Positions 23,317 through 31,599 of a stretch of 64,000 bases of DNA are shown one piece after another; the stretch's first letter is position 1; each line of letters opens with the position of its first letter. A model generated the notes under the pieces. The model was not told where the DNA came from, made no database searches, and saw nothing but the letters and a program-made list of their open reading frames with translations. Origin of the DNA: Siniperca chuatsi (taxonomy: Eukaryota > Chordata > Actinopteri > Centrarchiformes > Sinipercidae); contig NC_058063.1 in the NCBI RefSeq assembly GCF_020085105.1, positions 1,296,001 to 1,360,000 on the forward strand. The letters run 5' to 3'. The translations under genes and the position numbers were made by a program.

Positions 23317-24095
23317 ATGAGTCAAAAGATGTTTTTGATTTCGCCGCAACAGCTAAACCGTCTGAGTCAGTCGGTAGTTTCTGCTCACAGCGCCGGGGAA
23401 ACGATGAGACGTACGGCAGAAAATGATTTGGATGTGTTAAATGAAAAGTGTTTGAACGCCCATGATAAAATTAAAAAATACAACGCTCTGCTGCAAAGAT
23501 TCCTAGCATTACTCAAACAAGATGAGAAAGATGACCGTCGTATCACTTTGACTCTAACCCAAGAATCGAGGGAACAAGAAAATCAGCGAGAAGACAAACA
23601 AGTAACGCTGGATGAAACCGCTAGCGAGGTGCTGCAAAACCTACCTGTTCGCTACCGTAACAATGCAGAGTACATTATGAAGAAATTAATCAGAGCGGAT
23701 GGGCTCCTTCTGGAGAGTTTGTTCATAAAGGAGAGATTGTGAAAGGCTCACACTTGCTAGACCTGTTTAAAAACCTCTCCGTCATGCGTAAAAAATCTAG
23801 AGAGCCCAAGGGATGGATGGGGTTTCTAAATATTTTACGGGAGCTCAACATCCCTTCATCCTTGATGAGTAACCCCCGTGCTCGCAAGCAATATCATAAA
23901 CTTCAAAAGGGAGGACCGATTTGGGACGACGACGATGAGGGGTCACTCCTAGTGTTGAAGAAGGGGAAAAAACAGACGCCCTTAGCACCGCGCTGGGACT
24001 ATGAGATAGAAACATCACCTCCGCCGTTAAGATCGAGAAAACGAAAGAAACATATACCTTTATCCCCTAGCTGGCTATATTTGAATAAAAAATGA
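23317..24095 (+). pseudogene. conserved Maverick protein of unknown function, one frameshift
   Basis: Reading starts at ATG 23317, three bases after the previous stop. The first 120-odd codons are hydrophilic, helical and charged. Near 23700 the frame switches to the one that runs to 24095 and carries GEIVKGSHLLDLFKNL and a GWMGFLNILRELNIPSSL block, followed by a basic tail. The same block recurs in the second Maverick remnant near 50730-50850, so it is a real conserved feature. The apparent stop at 23742 is probably an indel artefact. Function unknown. Confidence 0.7.
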
Positions 24096-24133
24096 TTCAA
24101 ACGAATTTGACAGTCTCCAGATCCTTCTTTATT
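24084..24133. terminator. back-to-back poly(A) signals between convergent arms
   Basis: AATAAA on the + strand (24084-24089) overlaps the final codons of the rightward gene. TTTATT at 24128-24133 is AATAAA for the leftward transcripts and abuts the protease stop codon. The two signals are about 40 bp apart. Confidence 0.75.
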
Positions 24134-24675
24134 TATAAGTTGTAACAATCTTTAAACATTTGTAAAGAACAGACGGTGTGGTGAAAAGATCCGGCTCTTT
24201 GCAACCTCATACAACTTTGATATTTTTTCACAAACTTTGATACCATAACATCATTCTTCATCACATCATCGTGATACAAAGACAGCACATTTTCAAAAGA
24301 TAGGCCGCAGGCTCTGTGGCATAAATAATAAACACAATGTTGACCGCACACCATAGACAGAACGTGTAGAAGCTGACGGTTGTGGTATAAAATAGATTCA
24401 CAACGGTTTTCTAAAAATTGCAAGATGGTTTTAGAATAATATGAAAAATCCGGGGAGAATCCAAAAGAATCAAAAAAGCTGCCTATTTTGCCTTCCTCAA
24501 GAGTGAGGGCCAACCAGTGCTCTCCTGGTTCGTGTGCAGGGTGCGTGTTGACTATAAAAAAGGCTAGAAATCTAAAGGACTGACTCAGTAAAGGTAACTG
24601 ATCTGCGGCCCACACTCCGCAAAAAGCATCTCCTAGTAAATGACGTAGTAACCCGTCCAATTGGTGATTGTTCAT
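24133..24675 (-). CDS. adenain-like capsid maturation cysteine protease
   Basis: An intact 180-codon frame from ATG to stop. The order of catalytic elements fits adenovirus-type (Ulp1-superfamily) proteases: His in GEHWLALTL (residue about 53), an acidic residue in SFFDSFG (about 69), then Gln and Cys in GQHCVYYLCH (about 115-118). The length is close to the family norm of about 200. Its relatives cleave capsid precursors during virion maturation. It begins 7 bp after the major capsid stop, and its own stop touches the shared poly(A) signal. It is one of the few unbroken genes of the element. Confidence 0.88.
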   Translation of the reverse strand: MNNHQLDGLLRHLLGDAFCGVWAADQLPLLSQSFRFLAFFIVNTHPAHEPGEHWLALTLEEGKIGSFFDSFGFSPDFSYYSKTILQFLENRCESILYHNRQLLHVLSMVCGQHCVYYLCHRACGLSFENVLSLYHDDVMKNDVMVSKFVKKYQSCMRLQRAGSFHHTVCSLQMFKDCYNL

Positions 24676-24681
24676 ATTGTC

Positions 24682-25953
24682 TCAGTAATAGTGCACAAGC
24701 ACCTGTTGTTTGGAATTAATCTCCAATATAGACTCGTAGCAAGCGTAAACAATGAGAGTGGTAGTATGGGGCAACGGTTCTCTGAATCTCATTTCCAGTC
24801 TTAAACTTCCGTTGGAAACACTCAACAATGCGTCGGCATCTTCGCAGGCCTTGAGATTAAAAACAAACAAAGAGTAGCCCCGCTGAAATTCCTCCCGGTC
24901 GATGCTTAGAGTTAAATCTTTCAAGTGTCTCCCTGTAGCGGTAAACATATTATAAAACTCTCTGACGGATAACCCCTGATTAAATTGAGGTTGGAAAGCT
25001 TTAGCGGGCACCTGTCTCCCGTCCTGACACAGAGCCATGTATTCGACGTTGTTGTGAATAAAATTGAAGGGTTTCCTGTGAAGGCTTCGTGGTTAACCAT
25101 GGCTATCACTAGATATTTAGGCATCGTCCCCAGGAAGAGTTACATATTCTGGAATTCTCAGGGATGGAGTAGGTTTTTACGTTCACGCGTAATAAAGGGT
25201 AGAGAGCGTTCTCCCTCATTAATGCTGACGCGTGGCCTAAACGCACAGCGGGGGAAACGGTGACTTTCTTGACAAACAACGAGGCCCCCGGTATTTTTAA
25301 ACGGAAAGTGCTGGCGGCGTTGCCCATGAAACAGAGCGTCGTTAGCTCTGGTCAGCTTAATTCTCAAATACACAGAGTTCAAGAGAAGCCTCTCGCAGAA
25401 AAATATGTCTGCATGAAGAGGACCTAGCAGGTGAAGCTCTTTAGATTCCGAGGTGAACCGAGCTTTCTGATTTAACCCCCTGTTTGGCCCATTATTTGGT
25501 ACAATAGAGTCCATAGCACCGGCCGTGTCTTTGTAAAATAACCCTGCAGTGAATTGACTTTTTAGCATATCGTCTGAATAGTTGAGGAGGGTCTCTATCA
25601 TCGCTCTGTAAGGGTGAGTTGCGCTGGATTGTGAAATTAACCTATCTCCCAGAATAACGTCGCATTGGTTAAAAATTGTATTCAGAGGATAATTGATGAG
25701 ACCCACTGCTGCGTCGGCAGCTAGGTTTGATCCATCGGCGTTGGTAATTTTCACACGAAGATGAATCAAAGTATCATTCAGATCCAAGTATTTTTACAAG
25801 TAAAAAATTCAATAGGACCTCCGTCAGTAATGGCTGACAAAGGCAGGACTTCCGTGTAGAGCTTTTCTTCGATAGACAGTTGCGTCACGGGTGCTGAAAA
25901 TAAATACAGCTCCCCCATAGTGCATTCGGCCGATTTGTGATGTAAAAGCGCCA
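24682..25953 (-). pseudogene. double-jelly-roll major capsid protein, multiply frameshifted
   Basis: The former hexon-like capsomer. ATG 25953 opens about 55 codons to a stop near 25783. A shifted frame carries LNDTLIHLRVKITNADG, ATHPYRAMIETLLNYSDD and KSQFTAGLFYKD, hallmark strings of Polinton capsid proteins. Further frame changes near 25320, 25130 and 25050 lead to a segment ending TTLIVYACYESILEI at the usual C-terminal position. About 420 codons overall. The gene lies between the protease and the pX-like gene, the standard order. Confidence 0.9.
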
Positions 25954-26042
25954 TATTTGTTTTCTAAAATATATCTCCGGAGCTCGCAACAGCGTGCTTT
26001 CCTTTGGACTTACTTCTCCCTACTGATTTTCTCTTTTTTGAT

Positions 26043-26387
26043 CTACGCTCTTTTACTCGTTGCCCGGGAGGTCTCTTCCTCAGTCGCTAAAACCATCATA
26101 CCGCCGGATCCTTCTTGAGCCCTGTCGGCCGATCGACTCCCTATTCTACTAACAGTGTGGCTTATCACCTCCGAGGCAATGTTTTTTGCGGCTGATTTAA
26201 GATGAGGTTTAGCAATGGCAGATCCTTTTTTCACCAACGGCGATACAAAACAAAATATTTTAGAAAAAATTGAACTGATTCCTCTCCCGTACATAACAGG
26301 CGCCCCGTAAAAACCAGGGAGAGCGCCCCCTACTTGATTCTCATAATAATTCACAAAACGGTGAGGATCTAGTCTCTGATGCATCAT
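26043..26387 (-). CDS. pX/pVI-like small virion protein
   Basis: Intact 114 codons. The N-terminus (HRFVNYYENQVGG) is followed by a Gly-rich LPGFYGAPVMYGRG stretch, a predicted amphipathic or hydrophobic helix (SSIFSKIFCFVSPLVKKGS) and a basic Ala/Lys segment. Proteins of this layout lie next to the capsid gene in Mavericks and adintoviruses. They have been compared with the adenovirus core/membrane-lytic proteins, and the exact role here is inference. It sits between the capsid and penton genes on the same strand. Confidence 0.75.
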   Translation of the reverse strand: MMHQRLDPHRFVNYYENQVGGALPGFYGAPVMYGRGISSIFSKIFCFVSPLVKKGSAIAKPHLKSAAKNIASEVISHTVSRIGSRSADRAQEGSGGMMVLATEEETSRATSKRA

Positions 26388-26486
26388 TTTGTTTTTGTCA
26401 CAGAGGATTTTTTTTGGAAGGTCTAAAATGGAGTTTCACAATAGTCTTCCCAAAAGTAAAATTTACAGGTTTATTTTGATCCATCT

Positions 26487-27260
26487 TTATCTCAATGTGG
26501 ATGTTTTCGATGTGTTGCTTGACCACCGGTAGGTAGCAGGTGGATTAAAATACTGCGTGATGACGTCCCTGTACGTTCCTTCTATAGGGATCGTTCTCAA
26601 GAGCGGAGCGTAAGCGTCACCAACCAACTGATGTCGTACCACATCACTATAGCAATACATGTGATAAAATCCTCCCTTTATATCAGCCGGATATGGAGCC
26701 ATCTTTTGATTGAAAATAACCCATTCTCCCGGGTTAACCCCCATGATGTAAGCCAGAGGGGGGTAAAATAGTAAATGAAATTGACCTCCTGCCTGAAAAT
26801 CAAATCTCTTTTGAATGGAGCTAAACCCTAAATAAATATCGGAGTTCATTTTTCTAAGAAAGGCATTCAGCTCTATCTTGAGCTGGTCCAGGTTGTGATA
26901 ATAACCTCCCCTAAACCCCTGACGGGTGAACACCTCGCTTTTTGAAGCATCATCTTGGGGTTTATTCCTCCATTCAAAATAAGCATCCTCACTAGAAATG
27001 TTAAACCAGGTGTGGGGGTATGAAATCTCTGCCAGAGCTACCTCCCACGGGCCTTCTAAATCATTTAGATGTCGTGGTACAAACACTCTATTTCTGACAA
27101 AATGTATCCTGGCCGGTTTATGGAGAGTATATGAGTCCTGATCCGATAAAAAATCTTTGACCCGTTCTACGTTGACTTTTGTCCCCATTTCATCCTGCAC
27201 GGCTCTGCGTAGTCGTTCCACTCCCCCAAAACTACCGGGATGTGAGGGCATATAATACAC
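26487..27260 (-). CDS. penton-like minor capsid protein with integrase-like N-terminus
   Basis: An unbroken frame whose first ATG is at 27251. From about residue 65 onward it is a Polinton minor (penton) capsid protein: LEGPWEVALAEISYPHTWFN, then a Phe/Tyr-rich single jelly roll with YYHNLDQLKIELNAF and PPLAYIMGVNPGEW. The first 65 residues are different in kind: SHPGSFGGVERLRRAV and LSDQDSYTLHKPARIHF match the N-terminal module that precedes the catalytic core in Polinton-type integrases. Related coding continues upstream in another frame (27270-27310). No DDE core is present. Either a deletion fused two neighbouring genes in frame or it is a real chimeric capsid protein. An AATAAA for this strand lies at 26470-26475. 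Confidence 0.8.
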   Translation of the reverse strand: MYYMPSHPGSFGGVERLRRAVQDEMGTKVNVERVKDFLSDQDSYTLHKPARIHFVRNRVFVPRHLNDLEGPWEVALAEISYPHTWFNISSEDAYFEWRNKPQDDASKSEVFTRQGFRGGYYHNLDQLKIELNAFLRKMNSDIYLGFSSIQKRFDFQAGGQFHLLFYPPLAYIMGVNPGEWVIFNQKMAPYPADIKGGFYHMYCYSDVVRHQLVGDAYAPLLRTIPIEGTYRDVITQYFNPPATYRWSSNTSKTSTLR

Positions 27261-27341
27261 GTTTTTCAGTCATGTTTCTGGCTGCCCTCTCTAGGGCTTT
27301 TTGAAAAACAACAATGGGATACAAGCTTCTTTAAATCGTTT

Positions 27342-27818
27342 TTATTGACTATAAACACACACAGCATTTCTCAAAGTACAGGAGGTTAACTTCAACACGT
27401 TGATTCCACACATATGGAAAATATCATCGTGTAATGTTCTCAATTCAGTCCAGGTATTCAGATACATGTTTTGTACACAACTCATAACGTCTACAAATAA
27501 AGTGTAAAGAGTAAACAGATGAGACATTCTCATGCAAGAATCTTTAGTCATCTCTTTTATAATTTTACAAAAGGTATCAGATACAGAGCATTTGTTTACT
27601 GTTAGCAATGTGTCACTTACTAACTGATCCCAATTTTCAAAATTTCGAACATCCAAAATCTTTTCTAGTCTTGCAACTTCGTCTCTAAAGTAAAAAACAT
27701 TGTTATCCGCAACATGGGTGACTCTGTTTTTAATCACCTGATCTAAAACATTGATTAACTGATTAACGATTACACGTTCCTCTACATAATTCAGAAGTTT
27801 TCTGCGATAATTACCCAT
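27342..27818 (-). CDS. Maverick accessory protein, all-helical, function unknown
   Basis: Intact 158 codons with ATG 27818. The protein is predicted to be almost entirely helical, with amphipathic segments, several cysteines in the second half and a hydrophobic central helix (LFTLYTLFVDVMSCV). There is no signal peptide or zinc motif. Small helical proteins in this position could be apoptosis modulators of the Bcl-2 fold, as reported for some related viruses, but I see no convincing BH motif and do not claim it. A minus-strand AATAAA (TTTATT at 27341) overlaps the stop. Confidence 0.6.
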   Translation of the reverse strand: MGNYRRKLLNYVEERVIVNQLINVLDQVIKNRVTHVADNNVFYFRDEVARLEKILDVRNFENWDQLVSDTLLTVNKCSVSDTFCKIIKEMTKDSCMRMSHLFTLYTLFVDVMSCVQNMYLNTWTELRTLHDDIFHMCGINVLKLTSCTLRNAVCVYSQ

Positions 27819-27835
27819 TTTTCTTTTTTTTTGAA

Positions 27836-28620
27836 TTACTCAATTCCCTTCCAAAAGTCCGCAACATAGTTCATCAGCTCAATCTTTTTCTCGTCTTGAC
27901 CGATCAGAGTGTCGTACATCTTCTCCAATTTCTCTTGTCTTGTCTTTTGAGGTTATGAAGAAAGGCCTCGGAAGCGCCGTGGACTCTGTATGCAGACATG
28001 TGGATATGGTGTGCCTGAAGCGCCTGTTGAATGGCTCTGATGAAACGATCCGTCCAAAGCCGTTTCGTCAACTCATTATAGTGCCGATAGAAGAAATAAT
28101 CAGGCATCTCATACAGACATTCGTGCTGTAACTGGCTCGGGTGATCAATTTGACAGCCGTTACAGATTTCAGATCTGTACACGGTCAGAACCTTGCTCAA
28201 CAGGCGAACCACCGCGGCTCTCACCGTGTTCAGAAATAAGTCAGAGAGCACCCCGTCAGGTTTGTCCTCTTTCTCGGGAGAGGGGGGAGGTGAGGCGCTT
28301 AGAGTTGAGGATACCGAAGAAGAAGAAGAGGGCCAGTCAGGGGAGGGAGATGGTGTTGGAGGAGGTAGAATCCAGTCAGGGGTCCCCGACGGTGAAGATG
28401 GGGCTGTCGTATCGAGGGTAGGGCTCCCAGCGTGCGGAGTTGCTGCTGCTTCAGGAGCTGTATCAAGCTTCTGCGGGGCTGTATCAAGCTCCTGCGTCGC
28501 TGTTGCAGGGTTCTCCTCTGGGATCACATCCATGGGACTCCGCGGGGTAGACTGACAGCGAGGTGGTGAAGGGATCATCGCATTCCCACCCTCTTCTCGG
28601 TGCTTGCGTGTGTGAGTCAT
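27836..28620 (-). pseudogene. Pro/Ser-rich accessory protein with CxxC...HxC motif, 3' frameshift
   Basis: The start at ATG 28620 overlaps the stop of the upstream ORF (ATGA), which favours it over the ATG at 28671. The first half is Pro/Ser/Thr/Glu-rich and disordered. The second half is ordered, with a likely zinc-binding run CNGCQIDHPSQLQHECL and YFFYRHYNELTKRLW. The frame ends at 27904, but a tandem TTGTC duplication (27935-27944) sits at the point where the reading switches. The alternative frame stays open with charged helical coding to 27836. One 5-bp slippage has therefore changed the C-terminus. Function unknown; such disordered/zinc proteins are often regulatory. Confidence 0.6.
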
Positions 28621-29202
28621 TTCATCCACACCTTGAGCGGCAGCCGTAATGACGCCTGGAACACGCCGCATTCGGTGTTGAAATATTCCAAGACAAATTC
28701 GTCCGAGTGTTCATCTCCTTCGACCACCTGACGGCTTGAACGGTAGAACCATCTGCCAGAACCCAAGCTTTTCGTCTCCCAAAGGCTGCAGGTTACAATT
28801 TTTTTCTGGGCGAGCACCGGTGGAAAATTCCTGTTTAACCCACACAGGCGTTTGTGTCTGTTTGTCTTTTGTCGCAGGCTCCTTTCCTTCATTTGCTCTG
28901 AGGTTGTTTGACACCAGCAGATTCAGCACAGACCAGTCCACTGATGTAAGCGTTGCTTTTGGAGTGAGGGGTCCAAACGTTTCTCCTTTCTCCAGCTGGT
29001 AAAAGCAAAGTTCGTTGACTTCATAATTGAACACATATCCCCACACACCTCCATTTTCTAAAAGCCATTCCTTCTGAAGCGCGCTGAGGGGAGGTGTCTG
29101 GATCCGAGTCATATACAACACCTGTTTCTTGGGTGCACCCCCTAGTGTTGCGTTTTGATAATGCGTCACAGGCATCTGGCTGATCATCTTCAAGTGACTC
29201 AT
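28617..29202 (-). pseudogene. first gene of the leftward arm, unknown function, one frameshift
   Basis: ATG 29202 opens a globular-looking protein with Trp/Tyr-rich strings (WLLENGGVWGYVFNYEVNEL, LTSVDWSVLNLLVSNN). Reading changes frame near 28730-28760, where both frames are open. It then ends at TGA 28617-28619 inside the next gene's start (FVLEYFNTECGVFQASLRLP near the end). It is the most promoter-proximal gene of the arm, so it may have been early or regulatory. I do not recognise the family. Confidence 0.55.
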
Positions 29203-29203
29203 C

Positions 29204-29700
29204 TTGTTTGATGTTTCAGACCAGAAATATTCTGCTTTTATTTATTTTTTTCGATGCATGCAAGCTCCTCCTAACCTATTTTCCCATTGGCTAACCCTCC
29301 CATTGGTTCATGCAAACTCCGCCGACCCTCCCACATCTTTCCAATTCATTCACACCTCACTCTGCACCGGACAGACAACAGAGAAGGACGTGTCTTTTGC
29401 TCCTGAAAGATTAGATTTTTTTTTTTTTACAGATGGTAAATTTGCCAATTATTTTTATACTTTTGATACTACCGATTTCACTTAATTGATTGAATTATTT
29501 AATCATATTTCTTTTACAGGGTTTTTCATTCCCACGCCTACTTTACTCCCATTCGCTCCTGCTCACCACGCATGCTTCACGCTCATTGGTCCGTGCATAA
29601 CGTCACGCACTTCCGGCGCCACGCATTTCTGGTGTGATGCACTTCCGGGGAGTTCGGGGGTTAATCAAAGGTCAAAGGTCACCATCCATCATCCATCAAT
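29204..29700 (-). promoter_or_regulatory. compact leftward promoter of the Maverick
   Basis: Upstream of ATG 29202 on the minus strand lie an A/T-rich TATA-like box (29235-29247), two CCAAT boxes (29286-29290, 29302-29306) and a third at 29585-29589. There is a CRE-like TGACGTTA (29598-29605) and two ETS-type CCGGAAGT sites (29609-29616, 29641-29648). A perfect DR1 nuclear-receptor element, AGGTCA-A-AGGTCA, lies at 29669-29681 on the + strand. Box spacing fits a start site near 29210. Assigning factors is inference from consensus only. Confidence 0.55.
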
Positions 29701-29738
29701 CATCCATCAATTAAATAGTGACAGATAGTATTGTTTAT

Positions 29739-31590
29739 TTCTCTCTCCCATGCAGCTGGGCAGCAACCATCTCTCAACAGAGGAACGCTAGCGCCAACAG
29801 GAGGAGGGGAGGTGCATGTACTGCGTGCAGCTGGGCCACTTCCTGGCTAGGTGTCCATTAAACGACAGGGCTCATCAGTAAACGGAGGGCTACTGGTGAG
29901 GTGAACCTCTTCTTCCTTCACACCACGCTCCAGACCTCTCACGCAAGCCTGCTTGTTTTCTCCTGCAGTTTCTCTGGAACTGGTGCAGATGAGAACTTCA
30001 TCAACCGGGGCTTGGCCGAACAGTTCCAGCTGCAGTTGGAAAGACTTCTGGTTCCCCTGTCAGCCAATGCATTGGATGGCCGCTTGCTCTGTTGGGTGAT
30101 TCACCGCACTCCGCCCCTCAGCCTCCTCAGGTAATAAGACAGAGGTAATCACTCTGAAAAGCTTGTCTTGCATGTTATTGACTCACCGCAACTACCACTT
30201 ATTTTGGATTTCCCCAGGTTGAAGAAACATAACCCTAACATAGACTGGTGCACGGGGACTGTTCTGCATCATTGATTCTCTAGAACAAGCTTCTTCTGAA
30301 ACATGCCTCTAGCCAGTAATACATTTGTATCCCTAAAGCAAAAAGACCTGGAGAATGGTGCTTTGTGCAACATCTCAAAGCAGTAAATTCAATTGTTCTT
30401 GCAGCCACACCCATTATACCTGATGTTAATTCCATTTTGGCCTCATTGCCTCCCAATTCTAAATTTTACACAGTAGTGGATTTGTGCTCAGCCTTCTTCT
30501 CAATCTCATCTTTTCTGATAGCTAGTCTATTTTTTATTTCACCTTTGAGGATCAGCAATAAACATTTACACCTGCGCTGCAAGGATATTGTGGCCTTTGA
30601 TAAATGCATGCTGCTGCAGTAAAGAGAGACCTTGATGACCTTGTGCTCCCTGGTGGAAGTACATTATTCATTATGACCTCCTGATGGCTTCCCCTCTGAA
30701 GAGGCCTGTAAAAGAGACTCTATTCTCCTCCTGAAATGTTTGACGTAAAGAGGTCACACAGGATCGCTTGCCAAGTTGTCAGCCGAGGGTCATCTTCATG
30801 GAGTACATTTTGAAAAACGGTCGCCTCCTCCTCTCACCAGACAGAGTAAAGCTGCTGTCTGCAGTACCTCCACACACAAAAGCAGAGATGCACTCCTTCT
30901 TCGGCATGACCAATTACTGCAATAATTGGATTCATGGATGATCAGCAATGGACTCTGTCCTTTGTGTTGCCACTCTGGACTCTGCACCTCAACCGCTTCA
31001 ATGAACTGAAAACTGCACACAACTGCATTAAGAGACTTGTAGGCTGCTCTCACATTAGGACCACCTTTGGGCTTGCCAGACTATGATCTGCCTTTTCATA
31101 TGTGCAAGAGACAATAAGCTTCATCTTGGGCATCTTGATTGAGAAACATGGCTCTCCTTACTCATCGATGGCTTTCAATTCTTCTAAGCTGCCTCTTGTA
31201 ATGCAGGGGATACCAGCCTGTTTGCGAGCTGTTGCAGCTAAGACTATCCTAATTGGGAAGTCACCCAAAACATGACAGCTGCTCCAAGTCAGGCTACAAC
31301 GTGACCATTCTGTCCAGCTCTAACATCTTGGTTCATAGAGCCCTGCCATTAAATCCAGCTGCATTGTAAATGTACATGATTGTAAATCATTGGCTGATAC
31401 AGTTCCATCATCTAGGCCAGACTTTATGCAAGCTCCTATTCTAAATTCTGACTTGATTTTCTTTTGTAATGGCTCAGCAACGGGACCCTCAGACACCCAA
31501 TACCTTTCTGGTTATGTGTCACCACTGAAACAGGTGTAGTGGAGGCACATGCTTTGTCTCCTGGAACTTCGGCTTGATAAGCAAAGTTGT
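29739..31590 (+). mobile_element. degraded Ty3/gypsy internal region
   Basis: It begins with a gag zinc knuckle (CMYCVQLGHFLARCPL, about 29815-29865). Next come the protease-proximal block SGTGADENFINRGLAEQF near 29965, an RT fragment (SKFYTVVDLCSAFFSI near 30450) and an RT/RNase H connection piece (FFGMTNYCNNWI near 30900), with large gaps and stops. The order is colinear and rightward. Dead copy; no LTR of its own identified. Confidence 0.75.
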
Positions 31591-31599
31591 ACAATACTT

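Larger units (their letters stand above)
17438..29700. mobile_element. decayed Maverick/Polinton (adintovirus-like) element
   Basis: The contents are a protein-primed DNA polymerase B, a packaging ATPase, an adenain-like protease, a double-jelly-roll major capsid protein, a penton-like minor capsid protein and a pX-like small virion protein. They sit in two convergent arms meeting near 24.1 kb. This gene set defines Mavericks/Polintons and their adintovirus relatives. The span of about 12.3 kb is shorter than the usual 15-20 kb. I found no terminal inverted repeats and no integrase catalytic core, so the limits are those of the recognisable genes and flanking promoter-like DNA. An LTR insertion and many frameshifts show that it is an old, inactive copy. 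Confidence 0.9.

Noticed and set aside
27342-27818. Calling this ORF a Bcl-2 homologue
   Set aside because: Size and helicity fit, but no BH motif is convincing; kept as unknown.
28193-28555. 120-codon + strand frame rich in Gly/Glu/Val
   Set aside because: Antisense shadow of the Pro/Ser-rich Maverick ORF.
28617-28671. ATG 28671 as start of the Pro-rich gene
   Set aside because: The ATGA overlap at 28620 fits the upstream stop better, and the longer version would overlap conserved coding of the previous gene.
29204-29728. Two + strand open frames
   Set aside because: They cross the promoter-like region and have no motif or shared composition with neighbours.
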